Shown here piece after piece: positions 50,803 to 60,804 of a stretch of 64,000 nt of DNA. Source of the DNA: Segatella baroniae B14 (lineage in GTDB: Bacteria; Bacteroidota; Bacteroidia; Bacteroidales; Bacteroidaceae). The DNA is taken from NCBI RefSeq assembly GCF_022024235.1, contig NZ_CP091800.1:486001-550000 (forward strand). Direction: 5' to 3'. The notes beneath the pieces are model-generated. The model saw only the letters and a list, made by a program, of their open reading frames with translations. It was not told where the DNA came from and made no database searches. How positions within the stretch are numbered: the stretch's first letter is position 1; each line of letters starts with the position of its first letter. A program made the translations under genes and the position numbers.

Positions 50803-52845
50803 ATGAAATTAAATACAACATACATATCTCTCATTTCACTGCTCACGCTGACTGCGTGTAGCAGTGACTTGTCGGATATTCTCAACGGTAATTCGGGTAA
50901 AGAGGAAGTGACCTTTACGACAACGAATTTGGAATCTTCTGTCGTTACTCGTGCTGGTTTCGCAGATGGTAATACTGCCATTTTTGCGAAGATGAAAAGC
51001 GAAGCGGATAACAAAACGACTCAATGGACTGCTACAACTTTGTTGGCAAGCAAAGATACAACGAATAGTGAGACATCAACAAGTAGTGTATCATATAATA
51101 CGGTGTCTGATACTCGTTTTTGGGATGATACCCATGGACGAGATGCGAATATTTCTGTATATGCTGTTGCTATAGCAAATAATAGTGAAACGACCAATAC
51201 GGCAAGCTCTCTTTTATCAGCTCCTAATCAGTGGACAGATGCTACAGATACGAATTCTGGTCTGTCCTTTGATTATACTGTTTCTACTGCTCAGAATGTA
51301 GCTACAACTTCTTTTGATCAGTATGATCTTGTTTATAGTAACAATATTACGAATGGTACAACGGACGCTCGTTTGAAGTTTACTCGTTCTTCTGATTCTG
51401 ATAATGGTCATACGGGGTCTTTTGACAAAGGTAGTCTTCTGTTTAATCATGCGCTTACTAAGATTACGGTTAATCTTCTTAAGGGTAATGGTTTTGAGGG
51501 TGACTTCGTCTCAGCCAAGACTTCTGTGATGATTGGCTCTTCTGCTAATCAGCCTACATTAAAAGGTAATTTTGATGTGGCATCAGGCGAATGGGAGTTA
51601 GATGAGAATACGAAAGGTGAAGTTTCTGCTACAGTAGGTACTTTATTGAATTCTTATGATGTAGATAATGCTACTTATGATGTTATTCCGACGAATGCTA
51701 TCGTCATGCCGGGTTATACTTTGCGTCAGTCGAATACCAATACTGCGCTTACGATTAATGTATCCGATAACTTATATTATGTGAGCGAAGCTAATTTGTA
51801 TGCGGCTCTTCAAAAGGTGTTGTCGCTTTCGGAGAGTTCTTATGCAATGGCTCAAGGTTATCATTATATTTTCAATATTGAGTTGAATAAAACGGGAATT
51901 AAGGTTACTGCTTCTTTGGCAAAGTGGAATTCTGTTGTTGGTGAAACGCAGAATCCATCTAATGCTCGTATTTCTGTTGAATTCCTCAATGTTGATGGTA
52001 GTTCAGCTCAGAGTAAAGTTAATTTGTATCGTCTCCTGGATGAGGCTTCTGAGATTTCTGATGATTATGTCGGCATGAACTGGAATGGTAATTACGGTTC
52101 GGCTGCTACGGTAGAAACAAACGGTACTACAAACTGGTATTTTGATAGTAATAAGAGTTATTATCATTTCAGAACGACGAATGTGACTCCTACTCGGGTT
52201 TCAGCAATGACTGCAACCAATAATGATGGTGGGGATTATGTGCCGATTTCTAGTGGTAAAAGAAATGCAAGCGATCCTATTTGGGGCGCTCCTATGAAGG
52301 GTAATACTATTCGCTATTCGTCTACTAGTGGTTTTACGGATTGTTTGATATCTGCCATTGGTCCTACTTCGAATATGATTCATCTTACCCAACTTCACAT
52401 GTTGTCTCAGCTGGATATTTATTTGACTACTACGACAGGTACTGATGCTGTAACTCTTGAAGGTTCTACGGTGGTTATTACTGGTATGAGTCCTGAAGGA
52501 CAGGTGTTGATGGGGTCAGGTAAGATTAATGCTACAGATTCTGTGACAGATGTTACCATGACTGCTCCTTCTGCAGGAACTGTGGCTACAACACCTTTTA
52601 CTTGGGATGTCGTTCCGCAGACTCTTTCTCATATAGGGTTGATTATTACGACAGGTGATCATAATAAGTATGTCATTTCTGATTTGAGCAAAATCGTAGA
52701 GACGGGTACTTCATCTACGATTTCTGAGTGGATTCCCGGAACACATTATACATATACCTTCGATTTGAGGAAGACTGACGTTAAGGCTTCTGTAAGTCTC
52801 GCTGATTGGACAACCAAGTCAGCAAGCGCTCCCGTTTGGTTCTAA
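50803..52845 (+). CDS. Tandem two-domain fimbrillin-family lipoprotein
   Basis: A 680-residue paralogue of the preceding gene product with the same length. The lipobox is LTAC (Cys19) and the motif VVTRA has Arg50. Domain one closes with NKTGIKVTASLAKWNS near residue 370 and domain two with RKTDVKASVSLADWTT near the end. Other shared segments are RFWDDTHGRDANISVYA (compare YWDDAYGRDAELSVYA upstream) and QWGAP/IWGAP-K before the second half. The similarity implies tandem gene duplication. It probably assembles in the same fibre. Confidence 0.82.
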   Translation: MKLNTTYISLISLLTLTACSSDLSDILNGNSGKEEVTFTTTNLESSVVTRAGFADGNTAIFAKMKSEADNKTTQWTATTLLASKDTTNSETSTSSVSYNTVSDTRFWDDTHGRDANISVYAVAIANNSETTNTASSLLSAPNQWTDATDTNSGLSFDYTVSTAQNVATTSFDQYDLVYSNNITNGTTDARLKFTRSSDSDNGHTGSFDKGSLLFNHALTKITVNLLKGNGFEGDFVSAKTSVMIGSSANQPTLKGNFDVASGEWELDENTKGEVSATVGTLLNSYDVDNATYDVIPTNAIVMPGYTLRQSNTNTALTINVSDNLYYVSEANLYAALQKVLSLSESSYAMAQGYHYIFNIELNKTGIKVTASLAKWNSVVGETQNPSNARISVEFLNVDGSSAQSKVNLYRLLDEASEISDDYVGMNWNGNYGSAATVETNGTTNWYFDSNKSYYHFRTTNVTPTRVSAMTATNNDGGDYVPISSGKRNASDPIWGAPMKGNTIRYSSTSGFTDCLISAIGPTSNMIHLTQLHMLSQLDIYLTTTTGTDAVTLEGSTVVITGMSPEGQVLMGSGKINATDSVTDVTMTAPSAGTVATTPFTWDVVPQTLSHIGLIITTGDHNKYVISDLSKIVETGTSSTISEWIPGTHYTYTFDLRKTDVKASVSLADWTTKSASAPVWF

Positions 52846-52864
52846 AAACAATACAAGATTATAA

Positions 52865-54805
52865 ATGATGACATTAAAATATTCCATAGTTTCGTTATCT
52901 GCATTGATGCTTCTGGCAAGTTGTTCATCAGACGACTTAACAAACGAAAACGCTTCAGATCGTCTGGCTTTGAGTTTCGATGCCTCTTTGAGTTCTGCTC
53001 AGGTTACACGTGCCACAGCTAATTCTTTTGACACAGGTGAAACCTTGTATACTTTTGTTCAGCATGTTGATGCTTATAATCAATTGGTTAGTATCGATGA
53101 CCGTTCACCACGAATGGTAACTTTGACTGTTGGCAGTGATATGACTAGCGTTACTTCTACAGAAGATCTCTATTGGGATGATTTCAGCCTTGGTGGCGGC
53201 GATGATGATACGAATCTTCGTAAGTCTGGTCATGGCTTACGTAGTTACTATGGATATGGTTATAATGGTGGTACACCGAGTACGGCGCTTGTGGATAGTA
53301 CAGGCGTGTTGGGTTGGACTGCTCCTACTACTCAGAATTCTGCAGAGATTGTTCAGCATGCTGATTTGCTTTGGTCGTCTACTCAGCCTAAGGTGGTTTA
53401 TAACCATGAATCTTCTTCTGCCAAAAGTGGAACCGGCACATTGTCTGTTCCTTATACTCATGCGATGAGTGAATTTACTATCGAATTGGTTGCAGGTGAT
53501 GGTTTTACATCGAATACTACTTTTGCAAATACTACCGTTACATTGCATCAGATGAATACGGTTGGTACCTTTACAGCTCCTTCTGCAACGGTCTCTGGTG
53601 GTACAGAAGCAGACATCACGATGTATAAAAGTTCTATGTCTGCAGATCGTAGTACTTTCGTAGCGATGACTGTTCCTGGTACTGATTTGGCTGAAGGTGA
53701 GTCCTTTATTACCATTACTGATGCCGATGGCAATAACTATCATCTGAATGTTACGCAGGCTATGTTGTCTACAGGTGAATCAAATTGGGGGAGCGGTCTT
53801 GCTACTGTTACATCTGAAAGTGCTACAACTTATGCCACTCAGCCTGGTTATAATTATCACCTTACGGTAAAACTCGCCAAGCAGGGTATTACTGCTGAAG
53901 CTTCTTTAGCAGATTGGCAAACGGTTACGGCTACTGGTGATGGTGTTATTGATTTTTCAGCTGATGTAACCACTCAGAACGCCACAGAAGGCTTAACTTC
54001 TGGCGATACTTTTGATCTGTGGATGGTACAGGATGCAACTGATTATACCTATGGAGAAAAGTCTTCTTTGGTTTCTTACAATGGTACTGGCTTGTCTTTA
54101 GCACCCTCTCTTTATTGGCCTAACGGAACAGATAAGTTCTTCTTCCGCGCGCAAGCGAATAGAAGTGTAGAGGGTGCTCTCTCTGGAAATATTTCAGAAC
54201 CAACTACGGTTTCTCAGGGTGAAGATCGTATGTGGGCTACCACAAAGGCTGCGGATGGTTACGATGAAGGTGCTTCTTTGAGTCCTCGTACGGGTAATGT
54301 ACCTTTGTTGTTCAGCCATATCATGAGTAAAATCAGTGTTGTCCTTAAAACGCCTGTGGCTGCATCTGGTGCTGCTGATGCGAATACGAAGCATGTTAAC
54401 TTGGAGGGTGCTACGATCTCTATCAGTAATGTATATCCTTCAGGTACAGTTGATATCCATAATGGTAGTATTACACCAAGTGGCACAAAGGCTGCCATTA
54501 CAACTACCGAGGGTATTGCTGCAGATGCAGTCAAGACAGAAGAAAGCTATAACACGGCAGCAGCCTTGACCGATTATATCGTTGTTCCACAGTCTACTTC
54601 TGCTATGGTTTTGACGATAACACTGGGCGATGGTACAGTCTATAAAATCAATCTGAATAGTGATACTGATCTTGATAAATGGGTTAGAGGCAAAGCGTAT
54701 GTGTATACTATTACGCTTGAGAAGGAAGCTGTTACTGTAGCCGGTTTGGTTAAAAATTGGGAGGATGTTACAGGTAGTGGTAAGGCGATCTTGGAGTGGG
54801 ATTAA
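52865..54805 (+). CDS. Tandem two-domain fimbrillin-family lipoprotein
   Basis: A 646-residue lipoprotein with Cys20 in LASC and motif QVTRA with Arg49. Again two beta domains: the first closes with LAKQGITAEASLADWQTV near residue 355 and the second with LEKEAVTVAGLVKNWEDV at the end. It is more diverged from the two preceding genes than they are from each other. ATG is doubled at 52865 and 52868. The gap to the previous gene is 19 bases. Confidence 0.82.
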   Translation: MMTLKYSIVSLSALMLLASCSSDDLTNENASDRLALSFDASLSSAQVTRATANSFDTGETLYTFVQHVDAYNQLVSIDDRSPRMVTLTVGSDMTSVTSTEDLYWDDFSLGGGDDDTNLRKSGHGLRSYYGYGYNGGTPSTALVDSTGVLGWTAPTTQNSAEIVQHADLLWSSTQPKVVYNHESSSAKSGTGTLSVPYTHAMSEFTIELVAGDGFTSNTTFANTTVTLHQMNTVGTFTAPSATVSGGTEADITMYKSSMSADRSTFVAMTVPGTDLAEGESFITITDADGNNYHLNVTQAMLSTGESNWGSGLATVTSESATTYATQPGYNYHLTVKLAKQGITAEASLADWQTVTATGDGVIDFSADVTTQNATEGLTSGDTFDLWMVQDATDYTYGEKSSLVSYNGTGLSLAPSLYWPNGTDKFFFRAQANRSVEGALSGNISEPTTVSQGEDRMWATTKAADGYDEGASLSPRTGNVPLLFSHIMSKISVVLKTPVAASGAADANTKHVNLEGATISISNVYPSGTVDIHNGSITPSGTKAAITTTEGIAADAVKTEESYNTAAALTDYIVVPQSTSAMVLTITLGDGTVYKINLNSDTDLDKWVRGKAYVYTITLEKEAVTVAGLVKNWEDVTGSGKAILEWD

Positions 54806-54843
54806 TCAGTTCCCGCTCTACACTTGTAAATGAAGATAGGATT

Positions 54844-56046
54844 ATGGATAAAATGATGAGATGTCGTTCATTATATATAGGGTTATCATTGCTGTTGACA
54901 GCATGCTCTGCTTCTGATTTCGACGGTGGCTCTACTCCAGAGACATCCACAGATGAAGTGGTAGGGCAGACGGTATCTTTCACTGTTAATGAGGCTGTAA
55001 GTCGTGCTACCTCTACGATTGCTATGGATAACGATGGTCGTTTTGTATGTAGTATGTATTATCACTCTAAGAATGGGGATACCAATGATAGTGCCTATGA
55101 TATGGCTGCAAGTTCTACTGCTTGGCTAAAGATAAATGCTAGTGGTACGCCTGTTTATTGGAATAAGGATTATACGACAGAGAATGTTACTACCAACGAG
55201 GATGGTGACGATACGAGTGCTGGAAAGTTTTATTGGCAAAACCGTTTGAGTCATGTCTTTCTGGCTCTTGCTGACTATAATCAGCTCACGACTAATACCT
55301 ATAATTCGGGTGCTCAGGGTGCCCTGAAGATGTATCCTGATGGCGATAATAAGGATGATAAGACCCTGATGGTCAATGGTAACACATTAGCGAATGATAG
55401 TTCGATAAATGTTTACGATTTGACGAGAGGGGATAAGACGAGCATGGCCGAACAGCCTGATCCTATCGTTGCTCTTACCGCTCAGGTGCCTGCTAATTAT
55501 ATCAGCAATACAGTTGCGCTGACCTTTAAGCATCAGTTTGCTCAAGTACAGGTTAATGTTTTTAATGACCGTTCTGCCGACCAGTCTGTCAGTCTTACAT
55601 CTGAACTGATTACGAAAGTAGAACTGATAGATGTTTCTACTGAGGGATATGTGTATAATCGAATCAATGAAGATGGTTCTGTGAATGCCACTGTGAGCAA
55701 TACGATAACCCCGAATGAAGATGATACGCCAGTAACCGCATTCGAGATGTTTTCGATGAGTACTCCTGCATCGGGAGCTGTCAAGTCTTATCAGGCGATA
55801 GCCTTTGGCTCCCTTCGTAAGATACGTATTACTTGGAAGGAAAGTACAGATGATGATGCCATTGAGCACGTTACTACTTATACCCTGGATACGGGTAAAA
55901 ACACGTTGGCAAGTGGTAAGAAGTATACCTATAATATCTACCTCATTCGTAGTTCGCTGGTATCGCTCAAACCAACCATTACCGACTGGACTTTAGATAA
56001 AACGTATTCGTCTGAAGCTACTATTTCAGACGATACAGAGGATTAA
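54844..56046 (+). CDS. Single-domain fimbrillin-family lipoprotein
   Basis: A 400-residue lipoprotein: lipobox LTAC (Cys21) and motif AVSRA with Arg54. One fimbrillin-like domain follows, closing with SSLVSLKPTITDWTLD. An in-frame ATG at 54796 would overlap the preceding gene and bury the signal peptide, so ATG at 54844 is taken. At this size it is comparable to the classical major or accessory fimbrillins. It lies between the two-domain group and the group with C-terminal repeat domains. Confidence 0.8.
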   Translation: MDKMMRCRSLYIGLSLLLTACSASDFDGGSTPETSTDEVVGQTVSFTVNEAVSRATSTIAMDNDGRFVCSMYYHSKNGDTNDSAYDMAASSTAWLKINASGTPVYWNKDYTTENVTTNEDGDDTSAGKFYWQNRLSHVFLALADYNQLTTNTYNSGAQGALKMYPDGDNKDDKTLMVNGNTLANDSSINVYDLTRGDKTSMAEQPDPIVALTAQVPANYISNTVALTFKHQFAQVQVNVFNDRSADQSVSLTSELITKVELIDVSTEGYVYNRINEDGSVNATVSNTITPNEDDTPVTAFEMFSMSTPASGAVKSYQAIAFGSLRKIRITWKESTDDDAIEHVTTYTLDTGKNTLASGKKYTYNIYLIRSSLVSLKPTITDWTLDKTYSSEATISDDTED

Positions 56047-56082
56047 CGCACAGTATAAATTATATAGTAAGTATACATTATC

Positions 56083-58950
56083 ATGAGCATACAAATGATG
56101 CAACATACGAAACATATTGGTTCATGGCTTATCAGCCTTCTGGCGATGTTACTGCTGACAGGTTGTGGTGAAGATATCACTGCCGAAGGAACAGATGATA
56201 TTCTGGCAGGCGATGCTGTACAGTTTACTACCTATGTGCAGACCCCGGTAACCCGTGCTACTTCTCAAGACGAATTAACGGATGAGATGAATTCCAACTA
56301 TAAGATTATTGAGAGTGGTTATAAGCTGTCGGTGTCTATGCTTCAGAAACTCACTGGTGTTTCTGAGGGTGAAGTAGATACATCGATTGTGGCTACGGGT
56401 ACCTATACATCTACGAATAATGCCAATGGTATCTTGAGTGGTTCATCTTTATATTGGCCAGATACACAGAATCGTTATGGTTTTAAGGCTGAAGCGGGAA
56501 GTGATGTGATAAAAGCCGATCAGTCGCAGTATACAGAAGGGTATTTGCAGCAAGATAAACTCTTGGGGTTTGGTTATTTGCCTTTGTATTATTCAGATCC
56601 TAGCCAGATGGATCAGGTAGATGCTGCTAATTATCATACTGCCAAAGATTGGAAAGCTGGCATCAAGAGCTATAATAATATTACGGATAATAGTGATGCT
56701 ACTAAGCGTATACCTTTATATATGAAGCATCAGCGTGCCAAGATTACCGTTATTCTGAAGGCAGCAGACGATTTTCCTGTAGAAGATTTACAGTATAATC
56801 AGTATCCTTCTGCTTTGTCTGCTACCATTTACTCGTATACAGAAGGTAAGGATGAAGCTGATGTCGAAATTTCTCCTTATACTTATGAATATACTTGGCC
56901 TGAGGGGCTTGAACATGCTGGTGATAAGACGACAGCATTTACTGCCGTAGTTAATCCTTACGATTATGCAACTCATTCTTCTAAGGTTATCATTCGTATT
57001 GTCATAGCCAACCAGAAGTTTACTTTTATGGCAGCCAATGAGGCGAATACAGAAAATAGTAGTGCCTATAATCTTACTGCTGGCAAGCATCTTATCATTA
57101 CCGCTACACTCTCGCGCGATCAGCGTAAAGTGGCATTCACTGCCAATGTGCAGGATTGGGAGTCTGAACCGGCTGTCGAGGCGAATACCGATGAGTTTGG
57201 AGGTAATGGTAATACAATTCAAATTGTGGATAAGGCTACTCTGATAGAATTCCTTACTTCTACTACTGAGTATAATACTGCTGGTGGAGTAGGTGTCGTT
57301 GCTGCTGAATCTATTGATTTAGATGAGGATGAAGATTGGGATGGGTCAAAATATCGACTCAACGGTACGTTGAATCTTGCTGGTGCAACGATTTTGACAA
57401 AGCATCAGATGCTCGATACGATTGCTTCTACGGGTAAATTGGTGAATGGTACTATTTCTGTGAAGGCTGGTTCTTCTTTACCTTCTGCAGTGGCAAGTAT
57501 TAATTCGGGTACTATTGATAAGTTGGATATTGTAGCGGATAAGACCTCAACGATTGCTCAAGCTACAGTTGCTGGTCTTGTAGAAAAGAATGATCAGGGT
57601 ACGATTTCTAATTGTACATCCGATCTTCCGGTTTATGGTGTTCTTCCTGATCAAGCTTCTGAGGCTTATGTCGGTGGTATTGCTGGTACATCTCTCAGTG
57701 CTACTGTAGATGGTATTACTACCCGTGCCATCATTGATAATTGTACGGTAAATGCCCGTATTGATGGAGCTGATGGTGTCAAGGGTGGTGGTATCGTTGG
57801 TTCTGCCGATGGTAAAGTTACAAATTGTACCAATGATTATGGTATTACCTTACTGCAGGATGCTGATAACTTTAAGAATATCGTGCAGCATGCTGCTACT
57901 GAGAATACAGAATTTACGGGAAACGCATGGCCTACTATAGCAGAAAATCGTTTGAGTAGCGTGAATGTCGATAATGCTGTGGCTGAGTCTGATCGTTATA
58001 CTGCAGTTATTGATCGTCAGGCTGAGTTGAGAGAATCGTTTACTTCATTTTATAATGCTGCGAATAATAAATATCGATTGGCTGACAGTTTCGAATTGAA
58101 AGACTGGAATCATTATAATAGCACGAATGGTTATGAGTCTACTGCGGATGAAATACATACCAAGTATAATGATTATAGTGCCAACTATCTGCTTGAAGGT
58201 AATCATAAGACGATTACGACCGATGGTATGATCTTTAATACTATCAGCAATGCGATAAGCAATCTTCAGGTGAAGTTGTCTGCTAACTTGATTGCAACTC
58301 CTCATACCACTTCTGGTATTCAGGATGGTCTTGATGGTTATGCTCCGGTGGCTTTTGCAGTAGCTGGTAGCAATGCTGTGCTGAGTAATGTTAACGTTAC
58401 CTCAGATTACTATGTTCAGTCGGCTAACCCATCTGGAGTTGTGGTGTGGGCTTACGATGGAGCTACGATACAAAACTGTAAGAGTAATGTGCCTGTACAG
58501 GTATGGTTGGCGTCTACTGTAGACAAAGATGCTAACCATTTTGCAGGAGGCATCGTTGCGTCTGCTTATGATGCTTCTATTATGAGTTGTAGTTATTCTC
58601 GTGCTGATAATACGCTTTTCGTCAATACTTCTGACGATTATACTTCTACTTCTACCACAGGCGCTTCTACCGGTGTGGCTTATTATGGTGGTATTCTTGG
58701 TGGACCAAGTGCAAAGGGTTCTTCTGCTACAGGGACAATTCTTATTCAAGATTGTTCCAGCAATTTCAGTACTCCAACTACCACTAATGCGTATAAGGGT
58801 TCTATCTTAGGTACAGGTGTTTATAGTAGTAATACTTATATCAGTGCTGATTGTAGGGGTAACTGGTGGCCTGCTTTGTCTTATCCTGTAGGTACTGGAG
58901 GCGCATCCCTTGTTGGAACGAAGAATGCTGTTACACCTTCTTTTGAATAA
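56083..58950 (+). CDS. Large fimbrillin-like lipoprotein with repeat-rich C-terminus
   Basis: A 955-residue lipoprotein with Cys28 in LTGC and motif PVTRA with Arg58. A fimbrillin-like domain ends near residue 370 (RKVAFTANVQDWESE). The remaining 580 residues are rich in short beta turns with GLUG-like units (YVGGIAGTS; KGGGIVGSADGKVTNCTND; FAGGIVASAYD; YYGGILGGPS), which suggest a right-handed beta-helix. Such C-terminal regions occur in adhesins, so a tip or side adhesin is inferred. It has several Cys in SNCTS/QNCKS-type units that recur at the same place in the repeats. Ligand unknown. Confidence 0.78.
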   Translation: MSIQMMQHTKHIGSWLISLLAMLLLTGCGEDITAEGTDDILAGDAVQFTTYVQTPVTRATSQDELTDEMNSNYKIIESGYKLSVSMLQKLTGVSEGEVDTSIVATGTYTSTNNANGILSGSSLYWPDTQNRYGFKAEAGSDVIKADQSQYTEGYLQQDKLLGFGYLPLYYSDPSQMDQVDAANYHTAKDWKAGIKSYNNITDNSDATKRIPLYMKHQRAKITVILKAADDFPVEDLQYNQYPSALSATIYSYTEGKDEADVEISPYTYEYTWPEGLEHAGDKTTAFTAVVNPYDYATHSSKVIIRIVIANQKFTFMAANEANTENSSAYNLTAGKHLIITATLSRDQRKVAFTANVQDWESEPAVEANTDEFGGNGNTIQIVDKATLIEFLTSTTEYNTAGGVGVVAAESIDLDEDEDWDGSKYRLNGTLNLAGATILTKHQMLDTIASTGKLVNGTISVKAGSSLPSAVASINSGTIDKLDIVADKTSTIAQATVAGLVEKNDQGTISNCTSDLPVYGVLPDQASEAYVGGIAGTSLSATVDGITTRAIIDNCTVNARIDGADGVKGGGIVGSADGKVTNCTNDYGITLLQDADNFKNIVQHAATENTEFTGNAWPTIAENRLSSVNVDNAVAESDRYTAVIDRQAELRESFTSFYNAANNKYRLADSFELKDWNHYNSTNGYESTADEIHTKYNDYSANYLLEGNHKTITTDGMIFNTISNAISNLQVKLSANLIATPHTTSGIQDGLDGYAPVAFAVAGSNAVLSNVNVTSDYYVQSANPSGVVVWAYDGATIQNCKSNVPVQVWLASTVDKDANHFAGGIVASAYDASIMSCSYSRADNTLFVNTSDDYTSTSTTGASTGVAYYGGILGGPSAKGSSATGTILIQDCSSNFSTPTTTNAYKGSILGTGVYSSNTYISADCRGNWWPALSYPVGTGGASLVGTKNAVTPSFE

Positions 58951-58959
58951 TTCGATTTT

Positions 58960-60801
58960 ATGGATATGAATAAGAAATATAGTTATCTTTTGGTATTTGT
59001 TGCACTCCTCTTGATGGGGTGCTCAGACCATCTTGCTGATGATGCAGGAACGTCAGATTCTGCCTTTGATGCGTCTGATATTCAGGTTGGTTCTGTCCAA
59101 TTGACTACCGATGCTGATGGGGTTACGGCTACTACGCGTGCTACAGCAGCGGTCGATGTGGATTATTTGAAGGCATATCTTGAACGCGGACTTCCTATTC
59201 GCTATAGTCAGGAACTAACTCCTACTGCATTTCAGTTTGCTAATCTCCAATTGACGGGAGATGATTATACCATCACTGATTGGGAAACTGAAACGCCTGC
59301 GAAATGGCTCTATAATGGTAAGCACTATTTTCAGAGTACTGCTTGGCCTACAGCTATTATCGGTGCAACTGGAGATGGTACTACCTTTGATGCGGCTGAT
59401 CAGAGTGGTGATAACTATACAGCTCTGAGCGAAGCTTTAGCCATTTCACCTTCTTTTCAAGTGAGTGCTACAGTGGGTAAGATTACGATACCTTATTCAC
59501 ATCGCATGGCGCGTGTTATCGCTTATATTCTTATCGATTCTACGATGAATACGACACTGAAGAATTATAAGGTCTCTTCATCGGGCGAAACGACTGATGC
59601 TGATGATCCTACGAATACGGGTATCCGTTTTAAGGGGGTTAAGGTGCTCAATTATCTTGACTCGCTTTCTACGAATCTGTCTCATGGGGTAAACGTATAT
59701 TTTCCTCGATGGACTTCAGTAAAGAGTGTCATTCCACATTATGTGGGTGAGTTTGCGAGCTATGATCATGCTGGACAGACGAATCTCGATGATGAGCGTT
59801 TTGTCTATTATTATGATAGCGAGAACAAAACGTATATTTTCCCGAGTGATGCCGAGGCTTGGAATAAAGCGAAGGCTTCTGTGGATAATCAAGAGTCTCA
59901 ATATGAGGTTTTTGATTTAGGGGGTAAGGTTCCTGTTTACGATATTCTGGTTCGCCCTACCTACACGGCTAAGGATAGTGTGATGTATGATGAGCTCGAG
60001 GATATGGCTTCTGTTGCGGCTTTAACGAATAGTGTAGAGTTTGAACTTGAGTTGGAGAATGGCTTGAAATATACCAAGACGGTGAACATTGATCTTGATA
60101 TGAATAAGGAAACTGTAATCTACTTGCGTATCGGTAAAGAGGCTGTTGATTATCAGGCGACTGGTCAGCTTAAATGGGAAGAGACTGTGGGTTCACAGGC
60201 GTATTATGGTCTTGATAATACTGCCGAATTTACGCTTTCGCAGGCGGGTAGCAGTTGGCAGCGTGCTTATACGAATACGTCTAACAGTGTTACCACGGTT
60301 GCTGATGCTCATACTTACGATAAGCAGTATCTGAGTGATACTGACTGGGTAAGTTATTTCTTGCAAGCGACTGAAAAGGGAGAACATCACGGCGATTACT
60401 TTATCTTAAATAGTGATGTCACCATCGATGTTAGTGAACTCCCTGCTGATTTCGTTTTTACGGGGCATTTGGATGCTCAGGGACATACGATTACGTTGAC
60501 AGATTCTAAGAATACAGGTAGAACTTATATCTTTGATGGTATTAATGGTGAATATAATACTGTGCAAGAGAGCGATGAAACTCAGGTGTGGGAGGCTAAT
60601 GTTCACAAAGAAACATATAATGGCGGTACTACCTATATTTGGGTGCCAACCATAGGGTGGCGTGCCGAAGTTCTCAACACTGCCATTAGCGGTGGTCGTC
60701 TGTATAAAAGTAATGCTATCGTAACGGGTAATGTGAATAACTGTAGCGACGCTTCGGATGATGTGATTAATCATACCCCTACAACGTTGCCTACTTATTA
60801 A
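58960..60801 (+). CDS. Fimbrillin-like lipoprotein with short extra C-terminal domain
   Basis: A 613-residue lipoprotein with Cys21 in LMGC and motif TTRA with Arg60. The N-terminal fimbrillin-like domain closes with EAVDYQATGQLKWEET near residue 410. The final 200 residues contain the start of a beta-helix-like unit (FVFTGHLDAQGHTITLTDSK) but no clear repeats after it. The end may be a compact variant of the C-terminal region of its neighbours. The gap to the previous gene is 9 bases and to the next 3 bases, so translation is probably linked. Confidence 0.75.
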   Translation: MDMNKKYSYLLVFVALLLMGCSDHLADDAGTSDSAFDASDIQVGSVQLTTDADGVTATTRATAAVDVDYLKAYLERGLPIRYSQELTPTAFQFANLQLTGDDYTITDWETETPAKWLYNGKHYFQSTAWPTAIIGATGDGTTFDAADQSGDNYTALSEALAISPSFQVSATVGKITIPYSHRMARVIAYILIDSTMNTTLKNYKVSSSGETTDADDPTNTGIRFKGVKVLNYLDSLSTNLSHGVNVYFPRWTSVKSVIPHYVGEFASYDHAGQTNLDDERFVYYYDSENKTYIFPSDAEAWNKAKASVDNQESQYEVFDLGGKVPVYDILVRPTYTAKDSVMYDELEDMASVAALTNSVEFELELENGLKYTKTVNIDLDMNKETVIYLRIGKEAVDYQATGQLKWEETVGSQAYYGLDNTAEFTLSQAGSSWQRAYTNTSNSVTTVADAHTYDKQYLSDTDWVSYFLQATEKGEHHGDYFILNSDVTIDVSELPADFVFTGHLDAQGHTITLTDSKNTGRTYIFDGINGEYNTVQESDETQVWEANVHKETYNGGTTYIWVPTIGWRAEVLNTAISGGRLYKSNAIVTGNVNNCSDASDDVINHTPTTLPTY

Positions 60802-60804
60802 AGT

